Shown here piece by piece: positions 1 through 8,260 of a stretch of DNA of 64,000 nt (position 1 is the stretch's first letter; each line of letters starts with the position of its first letter). The notes under the pieces are model-generated. The model did no database searches. It was not told the DNA's origin and saw only the letters and a list, made by a program, of their open reading frames with translations. A program made the position numbers and the translations under genes. Origin of the DNA: Gallionella sp. (GTDB lineage Bacteria; Pseudomonadota; Gammaproteobacteria; Burkholderiales; Gallionellaceae); assembly GCA_028710525.1 (NCBI GenBank), contig JAQTTY010000001.1, positions 62,001 through 126,000 of the forward strand. Direction: 5' to 3'.

Positions 1-462
1 ATTGCTGCCATTGGGGATCATGCTGTCCAGCTGCGCCATCGTCTGCGCGACGGAATCCTTGAAGCGCTTGATGCCGACTTCGCGGCACTGCTCGATATGT
101 GCCCAATCCAACTTATCGTCTTGCCAGGTCTTGAGCGTCATCTCAGCGACCATGGAGGTGGGGGTGGGGGTACCGGCTGGTGCGTCCAACTCAAAACCTG
201 CCATCAAGGGGACGTTGATGATACGGCCACCTAGGTTAGCTTCGGCGGCGCTCAATTCTTCAGGTGTCAGGGCGCGCAAGACATTGTCGTCGTCACGTCT
301 ACCTACAGTCACGCCTATGATGGTCATGCCCGCTTTGCGTGCCTCGTTGATTAGGCCATTGGCATAACCGCGTCCGAACAGTTCGCCGAACAGCACGAAG
401 ACATCGCCTTTGCGGAAGATGTTGGTGTGAGGGACGTCGCGTAGCGGGATAGGTGCGAGCAT
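1..462 (-). CDS. SDR-like protein, possible enoyl-ACP reductase of the FabMG family (3' end outside window)
   Basis: The first 154 codons are present and the gene runs off the left edge of the window. The start is fixed by a GGAGAA ribosome-binding site just upstream of ATG at 462. The N-terminus (FVLFGELFGRGYANGL, then a segment ending in TIIGVTVGRRD) resembles the nucleotide-binding beta-alpha-beta start of an SDR-type reductase. From memory it matches proteins annotated as the FabMG enoyl-ACP reductase family in betaproteobacteria, which would place it in fatty acid elongation using NAD(P)H. It lies 61 bases downstream of trpD on the same strand, in the place where trpC often sits, but it does not look like TrpC. 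The family call rests on recall of the N-terminus only. Confidence 0.45.
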   Translation of the reverse strand, partial: MLAPIPLRDVPHTNIFRKGDVFVLFGELFGRGYANGLINEARKAGMTIIGVTVGRRDDDNVLRALTPEELSAAEANLGGRIINVPLMAGFELDAPAGTPTPTSMVAEMTLKTWQDDKLDWAHIEQCREVGIKRFKDSVAQTMAQLDSMIPNGSN

Positions 463-523
463 AAAAATTCTCCGGTCGTGGATATTACGAATTTAGTAAG
501 TTGCGGATTTTAGCAGGTCAGCA

Positions 524-1552
524 TCATGCATGAGCTTTATTGCTGAATTGTATCAACTCAGCGAGCTTGGCTTTCGCCGCACCGCTGGCAATGACTTCGG
601 CCGCACGTTTAACACCCGAGGCTAAGCTGTCGCTCAGTCCAGCAGCATAGATGGCCGCACCAGCATTCAACTGCACGATGTCGCGCGCGGTGCCGGGCTG
701 ATTGTCGAGTACAGAACGCAGCATGGCGACGGCGGCTTCTTTGGTCTGTACCCGTATGCTGTCCAAGGATGCTGTTTGCAGGCCGAAGTCAGCAGGCTGC
801 ACGCTGTATTCGCTGATATTGCCGTCTTTCAGCTCAGCCACAGAAGTCGGGCCGCTGATGGTGATTTCATCCAGTCCATCACAACCATTCACCACCAGTA
901 CATGCTGGCTGCCCAAGCGTTGCAACACGCGCGCCTGTATGCCGACCAGATCAGGATGGAACACGCCCATCACCTGATTGTCGGCACCGGCAGGATTGGT
1001 GAGCGGGCCTAGTACGTTGAAGATGGTGCGCACGCCTAATTCTTTGCGCACGGGGGCGGCATGCTTCATCGCACCGTGGAAATTAGGCGCGAACATAAAG
1101 CCTATGCCGATTTGGTCCACACTCAGCCCGACTTGCGCGGGCGTGAGATTGAGGTTCACGCCTAAAGCTTCCAATACATCGGCTGAGCCGCAGGTAGACG
1201 ACACAGAACGCCCGCCATGTTTGGCGACACGTGCGCCCGCTGCCGAAGCGACAAAGGCACTGGCAGTAGAGATGTTGAAGGTGTGCGCGGCATCGCCGCC
1301 GGTGCCACAGGTATCGACCAGATGTTGACGTTTGGTCACAGGTACTTTGGTGGAGAACTCGCGCATCACAAAAGCTGCCGCAGAGATCTCGCCTATGGTT
1401 TCCTTTTTTACACGCAGGCCGACCAAGATGGCAGCGATCATGGTGGGAGAGACTTCGCCGCCCATAATCTGGCGCATCAGCGAAAGCATCTCGTCGTAGA
1501 AGATCTCACGTTGTTCTATCAAACGAACCAGTGCTTGTTGCGGCGTGATCAT
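524..1552 (-). CDS. trpD: Anthranilate phosphoribosyltransferase
   Basis: This enzyme transfers the phosphoribosyl group from PRPP to anthranilate, the second committed step of tryptophan synthesis in the cytoplasm. The 342-residue length is normal for the family. The PRPP-binding CGTGGD motif lies near residue 82, followed by the NIST segment and the KHGGRSVSS segment with the anthranilate-site residues; FMFAPNFH is also present. The start ATG overlaps the trpG stop by four bases (ATGA), which indicates translational coupling. An SDR-like gene rather than trpC follows. No truncation or frameshift is visible. Confidence 0.97.
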   Translation of the reverse strand: MITPQQALVRLIEQREIFYDEMLSLMRQIMGGEVSPTMIAAILVGLRVKKETIGEISAAAFVMREFSTKVPVTKRQHLVDTCGTGGDAAHTFNISTASAFVASAAGARVAKHGGRSVSSTCGSADVLEALGVNLNLTPAQVGLSVDQIGIGFMFAPNFHGAMKHAAPVRKELGVRTIFNVLGPLTNPAGADNQVMGVFHPDLVGIQARVLQRLGSQHVLVVNGCDGLDEITISGPTSVAELKDGNISEYSVQPADFGLQTASLDSIRVQTKEAAVAMLRSVLDNQPGTARDIVQLNAGAAIYAAGLSDSLASGVKRAAEVIASGAAKAKLAELIQFSNKAHA

Positions 1553-2118
1553 GGCTTGCCCTCCAAGAAATTTTTCAGCATGTCGTGACCATGCTCGGTG
1601 AGGATGGACTCGGGATGGAACTGCACGCCGTGCACCGCCAGTGTCTTGTGACGCACGCCCATGATCTCGCCATCATCCGTCCAGGCGGTGACTTCCAAAC
1701 AATCTGGCAGCGACTCTCTTTCGATCACCAGCGAGTGATAGCGCGTTGCGGTGAAAGGATCAGGCAATCCGGTGAACACGCTGTTGCTGTGATGATGGAT
1801 CTGCGAGGTCTTACCGTGCATCAAAGTCTTGGCATGGATGATGTTGCCGCCAAAAGCCTGACCTATGCTTTGATGACCCAGACACACGCCTAGCAAAGGA
1901 ATCTTGCCTGCGAAGTGTTTGATCGCCGCTACCGAAATGCCAGCCTCATTGGGCGTGCAAGGACCGGGTGACACCACCAGATGTTGCGGATTCAACTTGG
2001 TGATTTGCTCGACGGTGATCTCGTCGTTGCGATGCACGACGACATCCGCACCTAGCTCGGCAAAATATTGCACTAGGTTGTAGGTAAAGGAGTCGTAGTT
2101 GTCGATCATTAACAGCAT
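1549..2118 (-). CDS. trpG: Anthranilate synthase component II (glutamine amidotransferase)
   Basis: TrpG is the glutaminase subunit that supplies ammonia to TrpE for anthranilate formation. The frame stays open for 21 codons upstream, but those codons run into a palindromic repeat. The family N-terminus ([11 protein letters not shown]) fixes the start at 2118, giving 189 residues. The oxyanion-hole segment PGPCTP, the catalytic cysteine in GVCLGHQ and the HPES segment with the catalytic His-Glu are all present. It is coupled to trpD by an ATGA overlap. It may also serve folate synthesis as PabA, as is common for this family. In this genome it is separated from trpE by about 2.5 kb holding unrelated genes. 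Confidence 0.96.
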   Translation of the reverse strand: MLLMIDNYDSFTYNLVQYFAELGADVVVHRNDEITVEQITKLNPQHLVVSPGPCTPNEAGISVAAIKHFAGKIPLLGVCLGHQSIGQAFGGNIIHAKTLMHGKTSQIHHHSNSVFTGLPDPFTATRYHSLVIERESLPDCLEVTAWTDDGEIMGVRHKTLAVHGVQFHPESILTEHGHDMLKNFLEGKP

Positions 2119-2153
2119 AAATTTCTCACAAAAGTAAATGCACCAACAAGCCA

Positions 2154-2218
2154 ACCGTTCGTGCTGAGCTTGTCGAAGCATGAACGTTCAACCCTTCGAC
2201 AAGCTCAGGGCGAACGGT
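2154..2218. repeat. REP-like palindrome, family 1 (copy 1)
   Basis: This is an imperfect inverted repeat of about 65 bases with arms ACCGTTCGTGCTGAGCTTG and its near-complement CAAGCTCAGGGCGAACGGT, each followed or preceded by TCGAAG/CTTCGA around a short spacer. A second copy lies at 9346-9411. The GAGCTTGTCGAAG core is one I recall as a common intergenic repeat in proteobacteria. It sits just upstream of trpG and may act as a transcript-stabilising hairpin or a recombination point. Confidence 0.8.
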
Positions 2219-2229
2219 GTTATGTAATC

Positions 2230-3837
2230 CTAGCCTCGCATCATACTTAACGCGACTGCTTCGGCGACCTCTATGCCATCCACCGCAGCCGACAATATCC
2301 CGCCCGCATAGCCTGCACCTTCCCCAGTGGGGTATAGCCCCTGAGTGTTGATGCTCTGGTAGTCGTCTTTGTTGCGCTTGATGCGTATCGGTGACGAGGT
2401 GCGAGTCTCCACGCCGGTCAGCACTGCGTCGGCCATATCGAAGCCGTGTATCTGTTTGGCGAAGGCGGGCAACGCCTCGCGTATCGCGGCGATGGCATAG
2501 TCGGGCAGGGCGGTGGCAAGGTCGGTGAGATGCACGCCCGGTGTGTAAGAAGGCTGTACCGCGCCAAACTTAGTCGAGGGTCGTCCAGCGAGAAAGTCGC
2601 CGACCAGTTGTCCAGGTGCCTGATAGGTCGCGCCGCCTAATTCATAGGCACGAGACTCCCAGCGTCGCTGGAACTCCATCCCCGCCAACGGGTCGCCCGG
2701 ATAATCTACCTCGGGCGTGATGCCCACCACGATGCCGGCATTGGCGTTGCGCTCGTTGCGTGAATACTGGCTCATGCCGTTGGTCACCACACGGCCGGGT
2801 TCCGAAGTCGCCGCCACCACTGTGCCGCCTGGGCACATGCAGAAGCTGTACACCGAGCGACCGTTGCTGGCGTGGTACACCAGCTTGTAGTCCGCTGCGC
2901 CCAGCTGTGGGTTGCCCGCATTGCCGCCGTAGCGCGCGCGGTCTATCAACGTCTGCGGATGTTCGATGCGGAAGCCGATGGAGAAGGGTTTGGCTTCGAT
3001 ATAGATGCCGCGCTTGTGGATCATCTCGAAAGTGTCGCGCGCGCTATGGCCGATCGCGAGCACGAGATGTTGGGTAGCAAGCTGCTCGCCGTTGTCCAGC
3101 ACCACCCCTTGTACTTGGCCATCATCCAGCACGATGTCGGTGACGCGGCTCTGGAAGCGTATCTCGCCGCCTAGCGCCTGTATGCTGGCGCGCATCTTCT
3201 CCACCATGCCGACCAGCTTGAAGGTGCCGATATGCGGATGACTTTCGTACAATATCTCATCAGGTGCACCCGCTTTGACGAATTCGTCCAGCACCTTGCG
3301 GCTCAGAAAGCGCGGGTCTTTGATCTGGCTATACAGTTTTCCATCCGAGAATGTGCCCGCGCCACCTTCGCCGAACTGCACGTTAGATTCTGGGTTGAGC
3401 ACGCCTTTGCGCCACAAGCCCCAAGTGTCTTGGGTGCGTTCACGCACCGCCTTGCCGCGCTCCAAGATCAGCGGGCGGAAACCCATCTGGGCCAGCAACA
3501 ATCCAGCGAACAGTCCTGCTGGCCCCATGCCGATGACGATGGGCCGCTCGCTTAACCCTTGCGGCGCTTGTGCGACGAAATGGTAGGAAGTGTCGGGCGC
3601 GAGCTTGGTGTGAGGGTCGTTGTTGAAGCGCGCCAGCACCGCAGCTTCATCGTTCACCGTCACATCCAATGTGTAGCTGTACAGGATATGGTTTTTCTTG
3701 CGCGCATCCACCCCACGCTTAAATACAAGGTAGGAAATGAGTTGCTCTGCAGGAATAGCCAAGCGCGCCAGAATGGCGGCAGCTAGTTCGTTTTCGCTAT
3801 GGGCGAGTGGCAGTTTTATTTCACTTAGACGCAGCAT
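2230..3837 (-). CDS. FAD-dependent dehydrogenase (COG2509-type NAD(P)/FAD oxidoreductase)
   Basis: This 535-residue flavoprotein has an N-terminal domain of about 95 residues, then an FAD-binding Rossmann motif (GMGPAGLFAGLLLA) near residue 104. It continues through the family-typical stretch NVQFGEGGAGTFSDGKLYSQ and ends with a GYAGGILSAAVDG segment near the C-terminus, where such proteins close the FAD site. It matches the widespread but poorly characterised COG2509 dehydrogenases, whose physiological substrate is unknown to me. It has no clear ribosome-binding site and lies between the toxin-antitoxin pair and trpG. Nothing in the context links it to tryptophan synthesis. Confidence 0.85.
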   Translation of the reverse strand: MLRLSEIKLPLAHSENELAAAILARLAIPAEQLISYLVFKRGVDARKKNHILYSYTLDVTVNDEAAVLARFNNDPHTKLAPDTSYHFVAQAPQGLSERPIVIGMGPAGLFAGLLLAQMGFRPLILERGKAVRERTQDTWGLWRKGVLNPESNVQFGEGGAGTFSDGKLYSQIKDPRFLSRKVLDEFVKAGAPDEILYESHPHIGTFKLVGMVEKMRASIQALGGEIRFQSRVTDIVLDDGQVQGVVLDNGEQLATQHLVLAIGHSARDTFEMIHKRGIYIEAKPFSIGFRIEHPQTLIDRARYGGNAGNPQLGAADYKLVYHASNGRSVYSFCMCPGGTVVAATSEPGRVVTNGMSQYSRNERNANAGIVVGITPEVDYPGDPLAGMEFQRRWESRAYELGGATYQAPGQLVGDFLAGRPSTKFGAVQPSYTPGVHLTDLATALPDYAIAAIREALPAFAKQIHGFDMADAVLTGVETRTSSPIRIKRNKDDYQSINTQGLYPTGEGAGYAGGILSAAVDGIEVAEAVALSMMRG

Positions 3838-3869
3838 GAATCAACGATGTAGGAGAGAGTTAGAGAAAA

Positions 3870-4253
3870 TCAAGCTGCGTGCCTATCGGGTAATTTCATG
3901 TCAACAATGATCTCGTTGTATGGAGCATAAATCAAACCGTTCGCGTCCTTTTCTATGGCAGTCCATTCGATCAGTCGTTCGCAATCGTTATATACGTTCT
4001 TGTAGTCACGCTTGAGTACTCGTGCGAGCTCTGCGATGGACATTGCGCCGCCTTCTCGTAGCGCACCTATCAATTCCCAGCGCTTGGGAGTGAACACTGA
4101 AAACAGCGTGCCGACATCCTCAAAAGCCACGCCGAAATAGGGAGTGAGGGGCTTGCCTTGATTAGCTGCACGCATTGCAGCGGCGGCGCGCGCAAAACTG
4201 GCAGCGATAGGTTCGCCAACGGTCAGATGCAAGATAGGATTCTCTGATTTCAT
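3870..4253 (-). CDS. Putative antitoxin / winged-helix DNA-binding protein (HVO_A0114-type, TumE partner)
   Basis: This 127-residue protein has a C-terminal winged-helix region: TPKRWELIGALREGG, SIAELARVLKRDYKNVYND as the recognition part, and a short wing. It resembles the MarR/ArsR-like HVO_A0114 family of putative DNA-binding proteins. The start at 4253 is chosen because AGGAGG lies 8 bases upstream and because the ATG overlaps the upstream toxin stop (ATGA). A start 9 codons earlier would ignore that site. The toxin-first, antitoxin-second order is typical of TumE-like modules, where the DNA-binding partner presumably neutralises the toxin and represses the operon. No function has been shown here. 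Confidence 0.75.
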   Translation of the reverse strand: MKSENPILHLTVGEPIAASFARAAAAMRAANQGKPLTPYFGVAFEDVGTLFSVFTPKRWELIGALREGGAMSIAELARVLKRDYKNVYNDCERLIEWTAIEKDANGLIYAPYNEIIVDMKLPDRHAA

Positions 4254-4534
4254 TTTGTTGCCTCCTGTACGTCGCGCCAAAAATCTTCCAGCAACTGAGC
4301 TTCGTTAACAAACTGGTAGCGTACTTCCAGATCGTCAATATGTTTGTGATCACCCTTGCCGCGCTCGTTGTCATAACCGACTAAACGTTGATTGTCCGGT
4401 ACAAATACAAAACGATATTTGTACGGGTGTTCGGAGGGAGGAACAGGTTCAGGTACTTGCCAGATTATCATCTCGATAATCCCACCCGCGTAGCTGCGTT
4501 TTTCACGATAAAGCAACGTGGCTTTGGAGTTCAT
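4250..4534 (-). CDS. TumE-family (DUF6516) putative toxin
   Basis: The 94-residue protein carries the hallmarks I associate with the TumE/DUF6516 family: IIEMIIWQVPEPVP near the start, YKYRFVFVP in the middle and LVGYDNERGKGDHKH, a charged conserved segment that may form the active site. Its stop overlaps the antitoxin start by four bases. Upstream lies a strong promoter whose -10 element ends six bases before the ATG, with no ribosome-binding site, so the transcript is probably leaderless. The biochemical target is unknown to me. The module interrupts the trpE to trpG spacing and so was probably acquired. Confidence 0.75.
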   Translation of the reverse strand: MNSKATLLYREKRSYAGGIIEMIIWQVPEPVPPSEHPYKYRFVFVPDNQRLVGYDNERGKGDHKHIDDLEVRYQFVNEAQLLEDFWRDVQEATK

Positions 4535-4540
4535 GGTGCG

Positions 4541-4603
4541 ATTATCGGGGCGGCAGGTTTATGGTGTCAAGAACCATATCGTGAAGATGCTATGGTTCTT
4601 GAC
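4541..4603 (-). promoter_or_regulatory. Promoter and operator-like inverted repeat of the toxin-antitoxin operon
   Basis: On the minus strand there is TTGACA (4570-4565), an 18-base spacer and GATAAT (4546-4541). The -35 box overlaps one arm of a perfect 13-bp inverted repeat, GTCAAGAACCATA at 4566-4578 and its complement at 4591-4603, with a 12-base spacer. This is the layout expected for an autorepressor site bound by the winged-helix antitoxin. The predicted transcription start coincides with the toxin ATG within a base or two. The same repeat could also form a hairpin downstream of trpE. Confidence 0.7.
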
Positions 4604-4626
4604 TTGCGCGTCTCCCTTTCCTCATG

Positions 4627-4647
4627 CCTCTCCCGCAAGCGGGCGAG
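4627..4647. repeat. Short GC-rich palindrome downstream of trpE (family 3)
   Basis: The sequence CCTCTCCCGCAAGCGGGCGAGG forms a stem of about ten pairs with one mismatch around an AA centre, 32 bases beyond the trpE stop. There is no clear T-run, so it is at best a weak terminator. Its core CCCGCAAGCGGG is the reverse complement of the core of the palindrome at 55171-55188, suggesting a dispersed family. Confidence 0.5.
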
Positions 4648-4678
4648 GAGGCAATCGAATCGCTGCACGAATTCAAGT

Positions 4679-6166
4679 TTAGCGATGCACTTCTGCATCC
4701 AGACCGTCCAGCACCATCTCGGCTGCGCGCAACACGGCACGCGCTTTATTCTGCGTCTCCTGCCATTCGCTTTCGGGCACGGAGTCGGCGACGATGCCGG
4801 CACCCGCTTGCACGTACAGGACTTGGTCTTTCACCACGGCGGTGCGCAGGGCGATGGCGACATCCATGTCGCCGTTGAAGCCGAGATAGCCGACCGCACC
4901 CGCGTAGATGCCGCGCTTAGTAGGCTCGAGTTCATCGATGATCTCCATGGCGCGCACCTTGGCAGCACCGCTCACCGTGCCAGCGGGGAAGGTGGCCTTG
5001 AGCACATCCATCGCGCTCAGTCCTTGCTGCAACTTCGCCTCGACGTTGGAGACGATGTGCATCACGTGCGAGTAACGCTCGATGACCATCTTGTCGGTGA
5101 GCTTCACCGTGCCATGTTGGGCTACGCGGCCGATATCGTTGCGACCCAGATCGATGAGCATCAGATGTTCCGCCAGCTCTTTGGGGTCGGCTAATAATTC
5201 TTCAGCCAAGGCCGCATCGTGCTGCACATCCTTGCCGCGCGGACGGGTGCCGGCGATAGGTCGCACGGTGACGACATCGTTTTCTAAGCGCGCCAAGATT
5301 TCCGGCGAAGAACCGACCACATGATGATCGCCCATGTCGTAATAGAACATATAAGGCGAAGGATTGATGCTGCGCAGCGCGCGGTATAACGACAGCGGTT
5401 GTGCGGGGAAGGGCTGCGACATGCGCTGTGACAGCACCACTTGCATGATGTCGCCGTCGAAGATGTAGTGCTTGGACTTCTCTACCGCAGCCTTGAAAGC
5501 GACCTCGCCAAACTCAGACACTGCTGCCACCGCTTTGGCGGGCGGTGCGTAAGGAATGTTCACCGGTAGACGCAGCATGCCGATCAATTCACGCATGCGC
5601 TCGCGCGCCAAGGCGTAAGCGTCGTCCTGTGCAGGGTCAGCATACACAATGAAAGTCAGCTTGCCGGACAGGTTGTCTATCACGGCCAGTTGCTCGGTCA
5701 GCATCAGCAGGATGTCGGGTGTGCCGATGACGTCTTTCTTCTCGGTCTTGGCCAGACGCGGTTCGATATAGCGCACCGTGTCGTAACCGAAGTAGCCGGC
5801 CAGTCCGCCAGTGAAGCGTGGCAAGCCAGACAAAGGCGCGACCTTGAAGCGCGCTTGATATTGCTCGATGTAGTCCAGCGGGTTGTCAACTTGTACGGTG
5901 CTGATCGCGCCGCGCTCGTTCAGCGTGACCTGCTTGCCACGTACCGAAATATGGGTATCGGCGGGTAAGCCGATAAAGGAATAGCGGCCGAAGCGTTCGC
6001 CGCCCTGCACGGATTCGAGCAAGTAGGAAAAAGGTTTATTGGCGAGTTTTAGATACAGCGATAAGGGGGTATCAAGATCAGCGAAGGTCTCGGTGACCAG
6101 CGGGATACGGTTATAGCCTTGTTGCGCGAGGGTGTTGAATTGTTGTTCGGTGATAGGGTGCAGCAT
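4679..6166 (-). CDS. trpE: Anthranilate synthase component I
   Basis: TrpE converts chorismate to anthranilate with ammonia from TrpG, the first committed step of tryptophan synthesis. The 495-residue length is normal. The LLES motif of the tryptophan feedback site lies near residue 50 ([10 protein letters not shown]). The chorismate-binding C-terminal half carries [29 protein letters not shown] and [11 protein letters not shown]. The start at 6166 is supported by GGAGG eight bases upstream. It follows rpe, a lipoprotein gene and gph on the same strand, a common proteobacterial arrangement, and is preceded by a possible attenuator leader. It is separated from trpG by a toxin-antitoxin pair and an oxidoreductase. 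Confidence 0.97.
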   Translation of the reverse strand: MLHPITEQQFNTLAQQGYNRIPLVTETFADLDTPLSLYLKLANKPFSYLLESVQGGERFGRYSFIGLPADTHISVRGKQVTLNERGAISTVQVDNPLDYIEQYQARFKVAPLSGLPRFTGGLAGYFGYDTVRYIEPRLAKTEKKDVIGTPDILLMLTEQLAVIDNLSGKLTFIVYADPAQDDAYALARERMRELIGMLRLPVNIPYAPPAKAVAAVSEFGEVAFKAAVEKSKHYIFDGDIMQVVLSQRMSQPFPAQPLSLYRALRSINPSPYMFYYDMGDHHVVGSSPEILARLENDVVTVRPIAGTRPRGKDVQHDAALAEELLADPKELAEHLMLIDLGRNDIGRVAQHGTVKLTDKMVIERYSHVMHIVSNVEAKLQQGLSAMDVLKATFPAGTVSGAAKVRAMEIIDELEPTKRGIYAGAVGYLGFNGDMDVAIALRTAVVKDQVLYVQAGAGIVADSVPESEWQETQNKARAVLRAAEMVLDGLDAEVHR

Positions 6167-6198
6167 GAAAAACCTCCAGAGTCAGTTCGGTATTGGTG

Positions 6199-6243
6199 TG
6201 GGCATTGAGCCCAGATGAAACATGGGCGTGCTAGTGCGCGCCC
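6199..6243 (-). promoter_or_regulatory. Candidate trpE attenuator: three mutually exclusive hairpins
   Basis: In the RNA read from the minus strand, segment 1 (GGGCGCGC) pairs with segment 2 (GCACGCCC) across 6243-6224. Segment 2 can instead pair as GCCCA with TGGGC of segment 3 across 6227-6209, and segment 3 can instead pair with GCCCA of segment 4 across 6213-6199. This is the 1:2, 2:3, 3:4 logic of amino acid attenuators. The last hairpin has no T-run after it, so a classical intrinsic terminator is not evident. An ACCTCC stretch in the leader peptide gene could also pair with the trpE GGAGGT ribosome-binding site. Confidence 0.5.
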
Positions 6244-6250
6244 GAGTGCT

Positions 6251-6292
6251 TCACCATCGCCAACTAGTGTTCGGATACAGGAGGTCGTTCAT
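6251..6292 (-). CDS. Candidate trp leader peptide (13 residues, ends Trp-Arg-Trp)
   Basis: A short frame between gph and trpE encodes MNDLLYPNTSWRW followed by TGA. Two of the last three codons are TGG, in a small peptide immediately upstream of alternately pairing RNA segments and of trpE. Its ATG begins two bases after the gph stop, so translation may be coupled to gph termination; no strong ribosome-binding site is visible. A ribosome stalled at the Trp codons would cover segment 1 of the hairpin set. The match to attenuation logic is inference from sequence; expression is untested. Confidence 0.5.
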   Translation of the reverse strand: MNDLLYPNTSWRW

Positions 6293-6294
6293 AT

Positions 6295-6993
6295 TCAGAT
6301 ACGTTTCATCAACGGCAATGCAGCCGGCAAGTTAGGGATAACAGCGTCCAGGTCCAAAGTCTCAACAGGTTCGCCGTGGTTGTAGCCGTAAGGTACGCAG
6401 AACACTGGGCAACCAGCAGCACGTGCCGCCAGAGTGTCGTTCAAGGAGTCACCGATCAGCAGCAACTTTTCGATAGGCACGCCGAAGAATTTGGCCGCAT
6501 GCAGCAAAGGCATGGGGTGTGGTTTCTTCTCGGGCAAAGTATCGCCCGCCAGTACGATTTTGAAGTATTTGCTCAAGCCCAAGCCCTTCAACAAGGGAGT
6601 GGTGTAACGCTCTACTTTATTAGTGATGCAGCCCAGCGGATAGCCAGCCAGTACCATCGCGTCCAGACCTTCGATCACGCCATCGAAAGTTTTGCTTTCC
6701 AGCAACAGCTCGGTGTAATGCTTTTCAAAGATAGGCAGCGCGTGGTCATACAAGGCCGCATCAGGAGTGGCGTGCATATCGCCGGTGAGGGCGCGTTTGA
6801 CCAGCCAACTGATACCGTTGCCGATGTAGCTGGCCAGCAATTCTTGAGAGACAGGTGCGTAATCCATGTCGCGCAACATGCGGTTGGCGGCTTCGGATAA
6901 TTGCGGAGCGGTGTGCAGCAATGTGCCGTCCAAATCGATGACGATGGCTGAGACAGCCACGGGTGGGGTGTAGCGTTGCACGTTGTCAGTCAT
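6295..6993 (-). CDS. gph: Phosphoglycolate phosphatase (HAD superfamily)
   Basis: Gph hydrolyses 2-phosphoglycolate to glycolate. The 232-residue HAD protein has motif I DLDGTLLHT near residue 20, motif II in the GCITNKVE segment, the conserved lysine in PEKKPHP and motif IV GDSLNDTLAARAAG near residue 182. GAGGA upstream of ATG supports the start at 6993. The rpe-lipoprotein-gph-trpE order on one strand resembles the rpe-gph-trpE order of many beta- and gammaproteobacteria. The exact substrate within HAD phosphatases is inferred from this context. Confidence 0.9.
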   Translation of the reverse strand: MTDNVQRYTPPVAVSAIVIDLDGTLLHTAPQLSEAANRMLRDMDYAPVSQELLASYIGNGISWLVKRALTGDMHATPDAALYDHALPIFEKHYTELLLESKTFDGVIEGLDAMVLAGYPLGCITNKVERYTTPLLKGLGLSKYFKIVLAGDTLPEKKPHPMPLLHAAKFFGVPIEKLLLIGDSLNDTLAARAAGCPVFCVPYGYNHGEPVETLDLDAVIPNLPAALPLMKRI

Positions 6994-7002
6994 ATCTATC
7001 CT

Positions 7003-7374
7003 CTAGTGAGTTGTCTTTTTTGTAGTTTCGGTCTTGCTAGGTGCTTCACTGGTCACCTGGGGGGCTGCAACGACTTCCGATGCGGCCTCGTTGCTTGCCG
7101 CATCGTCATTCTCATCAGAAGGTTTTCCTTTGCCCATATGCGGGTCTAAGGTCTTTTTGCTGATGTCCTTGTCCGCTTGCTTCCAGCCATCCAAGATACT
7201 GGAAGGACTCTGCGCCTCGTTCTCTTTCATGCAATCTTCGGGCGTCTTTATAGAGACGCGACAGGCATAACCTATCGCTTCCGCATCGAGGATCTTCTGA
7301 GTCGCCTCGCCAGTGATACGGTCGCAAGCGACTAAGGCGAGGCAGGGGAGTAGAAGTGCAGCGCGGCGCATCAC
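7003..7374 (-). CDS. Small predicted lipoprotein of unknown function
   Basis: The 123-residue product begins with two arginines, a hydrophobic stretch and a lipobox-like LVAC at residues 13-16, so it is probably lipidated at Cys16. Two further cysteines lie in the next 35 residues (YACRVS and EDCMKE). The C-terminal third is rich in Ser, Glu, Thr and Lys and looks disordered. Its ATG overlaps the rpe stop by four bases and it ends nine bases before gph, so it is translated within the rpe-gph operon. I do not recognise the family. Confidence 0.75.
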   Translation of the reverse strand: MMRRAALLLPCLALVACDRITGEATQKILDAEAIGYACRVSIKTPEDCMKENEAQSPSSILDGWKQADKDISKKTLDPHMGKGKPSDENDDAASNEAASEVVAAPQVTSEAPSKTETTKKTTH

Positions 7375-8054
7375 TTTACCTTGGCCAACTCGGCACGCAT
7401 TTCAGCGACGATGGAGTTGTAACGGTTCTTGTCATTGGTGTTGCGCTTGCTGAAGATCGCTGAGCCCGCTACGAAAGTATCGACACCGGCAGCCGCGACT
7501 TCGCGAATGTTGGCTGGGCCCACGCCACCGTCGATCTCTAGGCGGCATTTATAACCACCCGCGTCTATCATCTTGCGTACCTTGCGTGCCTTATCCAGCA
7601 CATGCGGAATGAACTTCTGACCACCGAAACCAGGGTTGACGGACATCAAAAGCACCATGTCCAGTTTAGGCAAGGTGTATTCCAAGATTTCCAGCGGAGT
7701 GGAAGGATTGAATACCAAGCCGGCTTTACAACCGCTTTCTTTGATCAGGCCGATGGTACGGTCGATGTGCTCAGAAGCTTCTGGATGGAAAGTGATGTAA
7801 GTTGCGCCTGCTTTGGCGAAGTCAGGGATGATGCGATCCACAGGCTTGACCATCAGATGCACGTCGATATCAGCAGTCACGCCATGCTTACGCAGTGCTT
7901 CGCAGACCAAAGGGCCTATCGTCAGGTTAGGCACGTAATGGTTGTCCATCACGTCGAAGTGGACGATATCCGCGCCGGACGCGAGTACGTCATCGACTTC
8001 CTCGCCGAGCTTGGCAAAATTGGCGGACAAAATGGAAGGTGCGATCTGGTACAT
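7371..8054 (-). CDS. rpe: Ribulose-phosphate 3-epimerase
   Basis: Rpe interconverts ribulose 5-phosphate and xylulose 5-phosphate in the pentose phosphate or Calvin cycle. The 227 residues form the expected TIM barrel: [13 protein letters not shown] at the start, [17 protein letters not shown] with the metal-binding His and Asp, [18 protein letters not shown] and EIDGGV. GAGAGGA precedes the ATG by a few bases. It is the first gene of a minus-strand run that continues into trpE. A TAGAAT-like -10 box lies on the minus strand about 50 bases upstream. Confidence 0.96.
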   Translation of the reverse strand: MYQIAPSILSANFAKLGEEVDDVLASGADIVHFDVMDNHYVPNLTIGPLVCEALRKHGVTADIDVHLMVKPVDRIIPDFAKAGATYITFHPEASEHIDRTIGLIKESGCKAGLVFNPSTPLEILEYTLPKLDMVLLMSVNPGFGGQKFIPHVLDKARKVRKMIDAGGYKCRLEIDGGVGPANIREVAAAGVDTFVAGSAIFSKRNTNDKNRYNSIVAEMRAELAKVK

Positions 8055-8207
8055 GGCGTTTCCTCTCGAGGTTGATTGTAATAGGGCTAAAAGTTCGAAC
8101 GCGCATTCTAACCGAATAATTAAGTCACCCTAAAGCACTCAAGTAAAAATGCATATTTCGGCCGGTATTGCCATTCTTGTTGATTCGTGATTTTGCCTAG
8201 CATCACC

Positions 8208-8213
8208 TATAAT
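8208..8213 (+). promoter_or_regulatory. Candidate -10 box for rfbB
   Basis: A perfect TATAAT lies 47 bases upstream of rfbB in the 206-base divergent region between rpe and rfbB. No good -35 hexamer is found at 16-18 bases; TTGATT at 8180-8185 is too far (22 bases). The assignment is therefore tentative. Confidence 0.4.
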
Positions 8214-8260
8214 CCTGCCTCTTAATCGACAGCTGATACTGTCTCTGGGCGCAGAACGAT

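Noticed and set aside
4388..5194. Plus-strand frame of 268 codons across the toxin start and trpE 3' end
   Set aside because: It is antisense to trpE and to the toxin gene and crosses the intergenic inverted repeat; no domain is visible.
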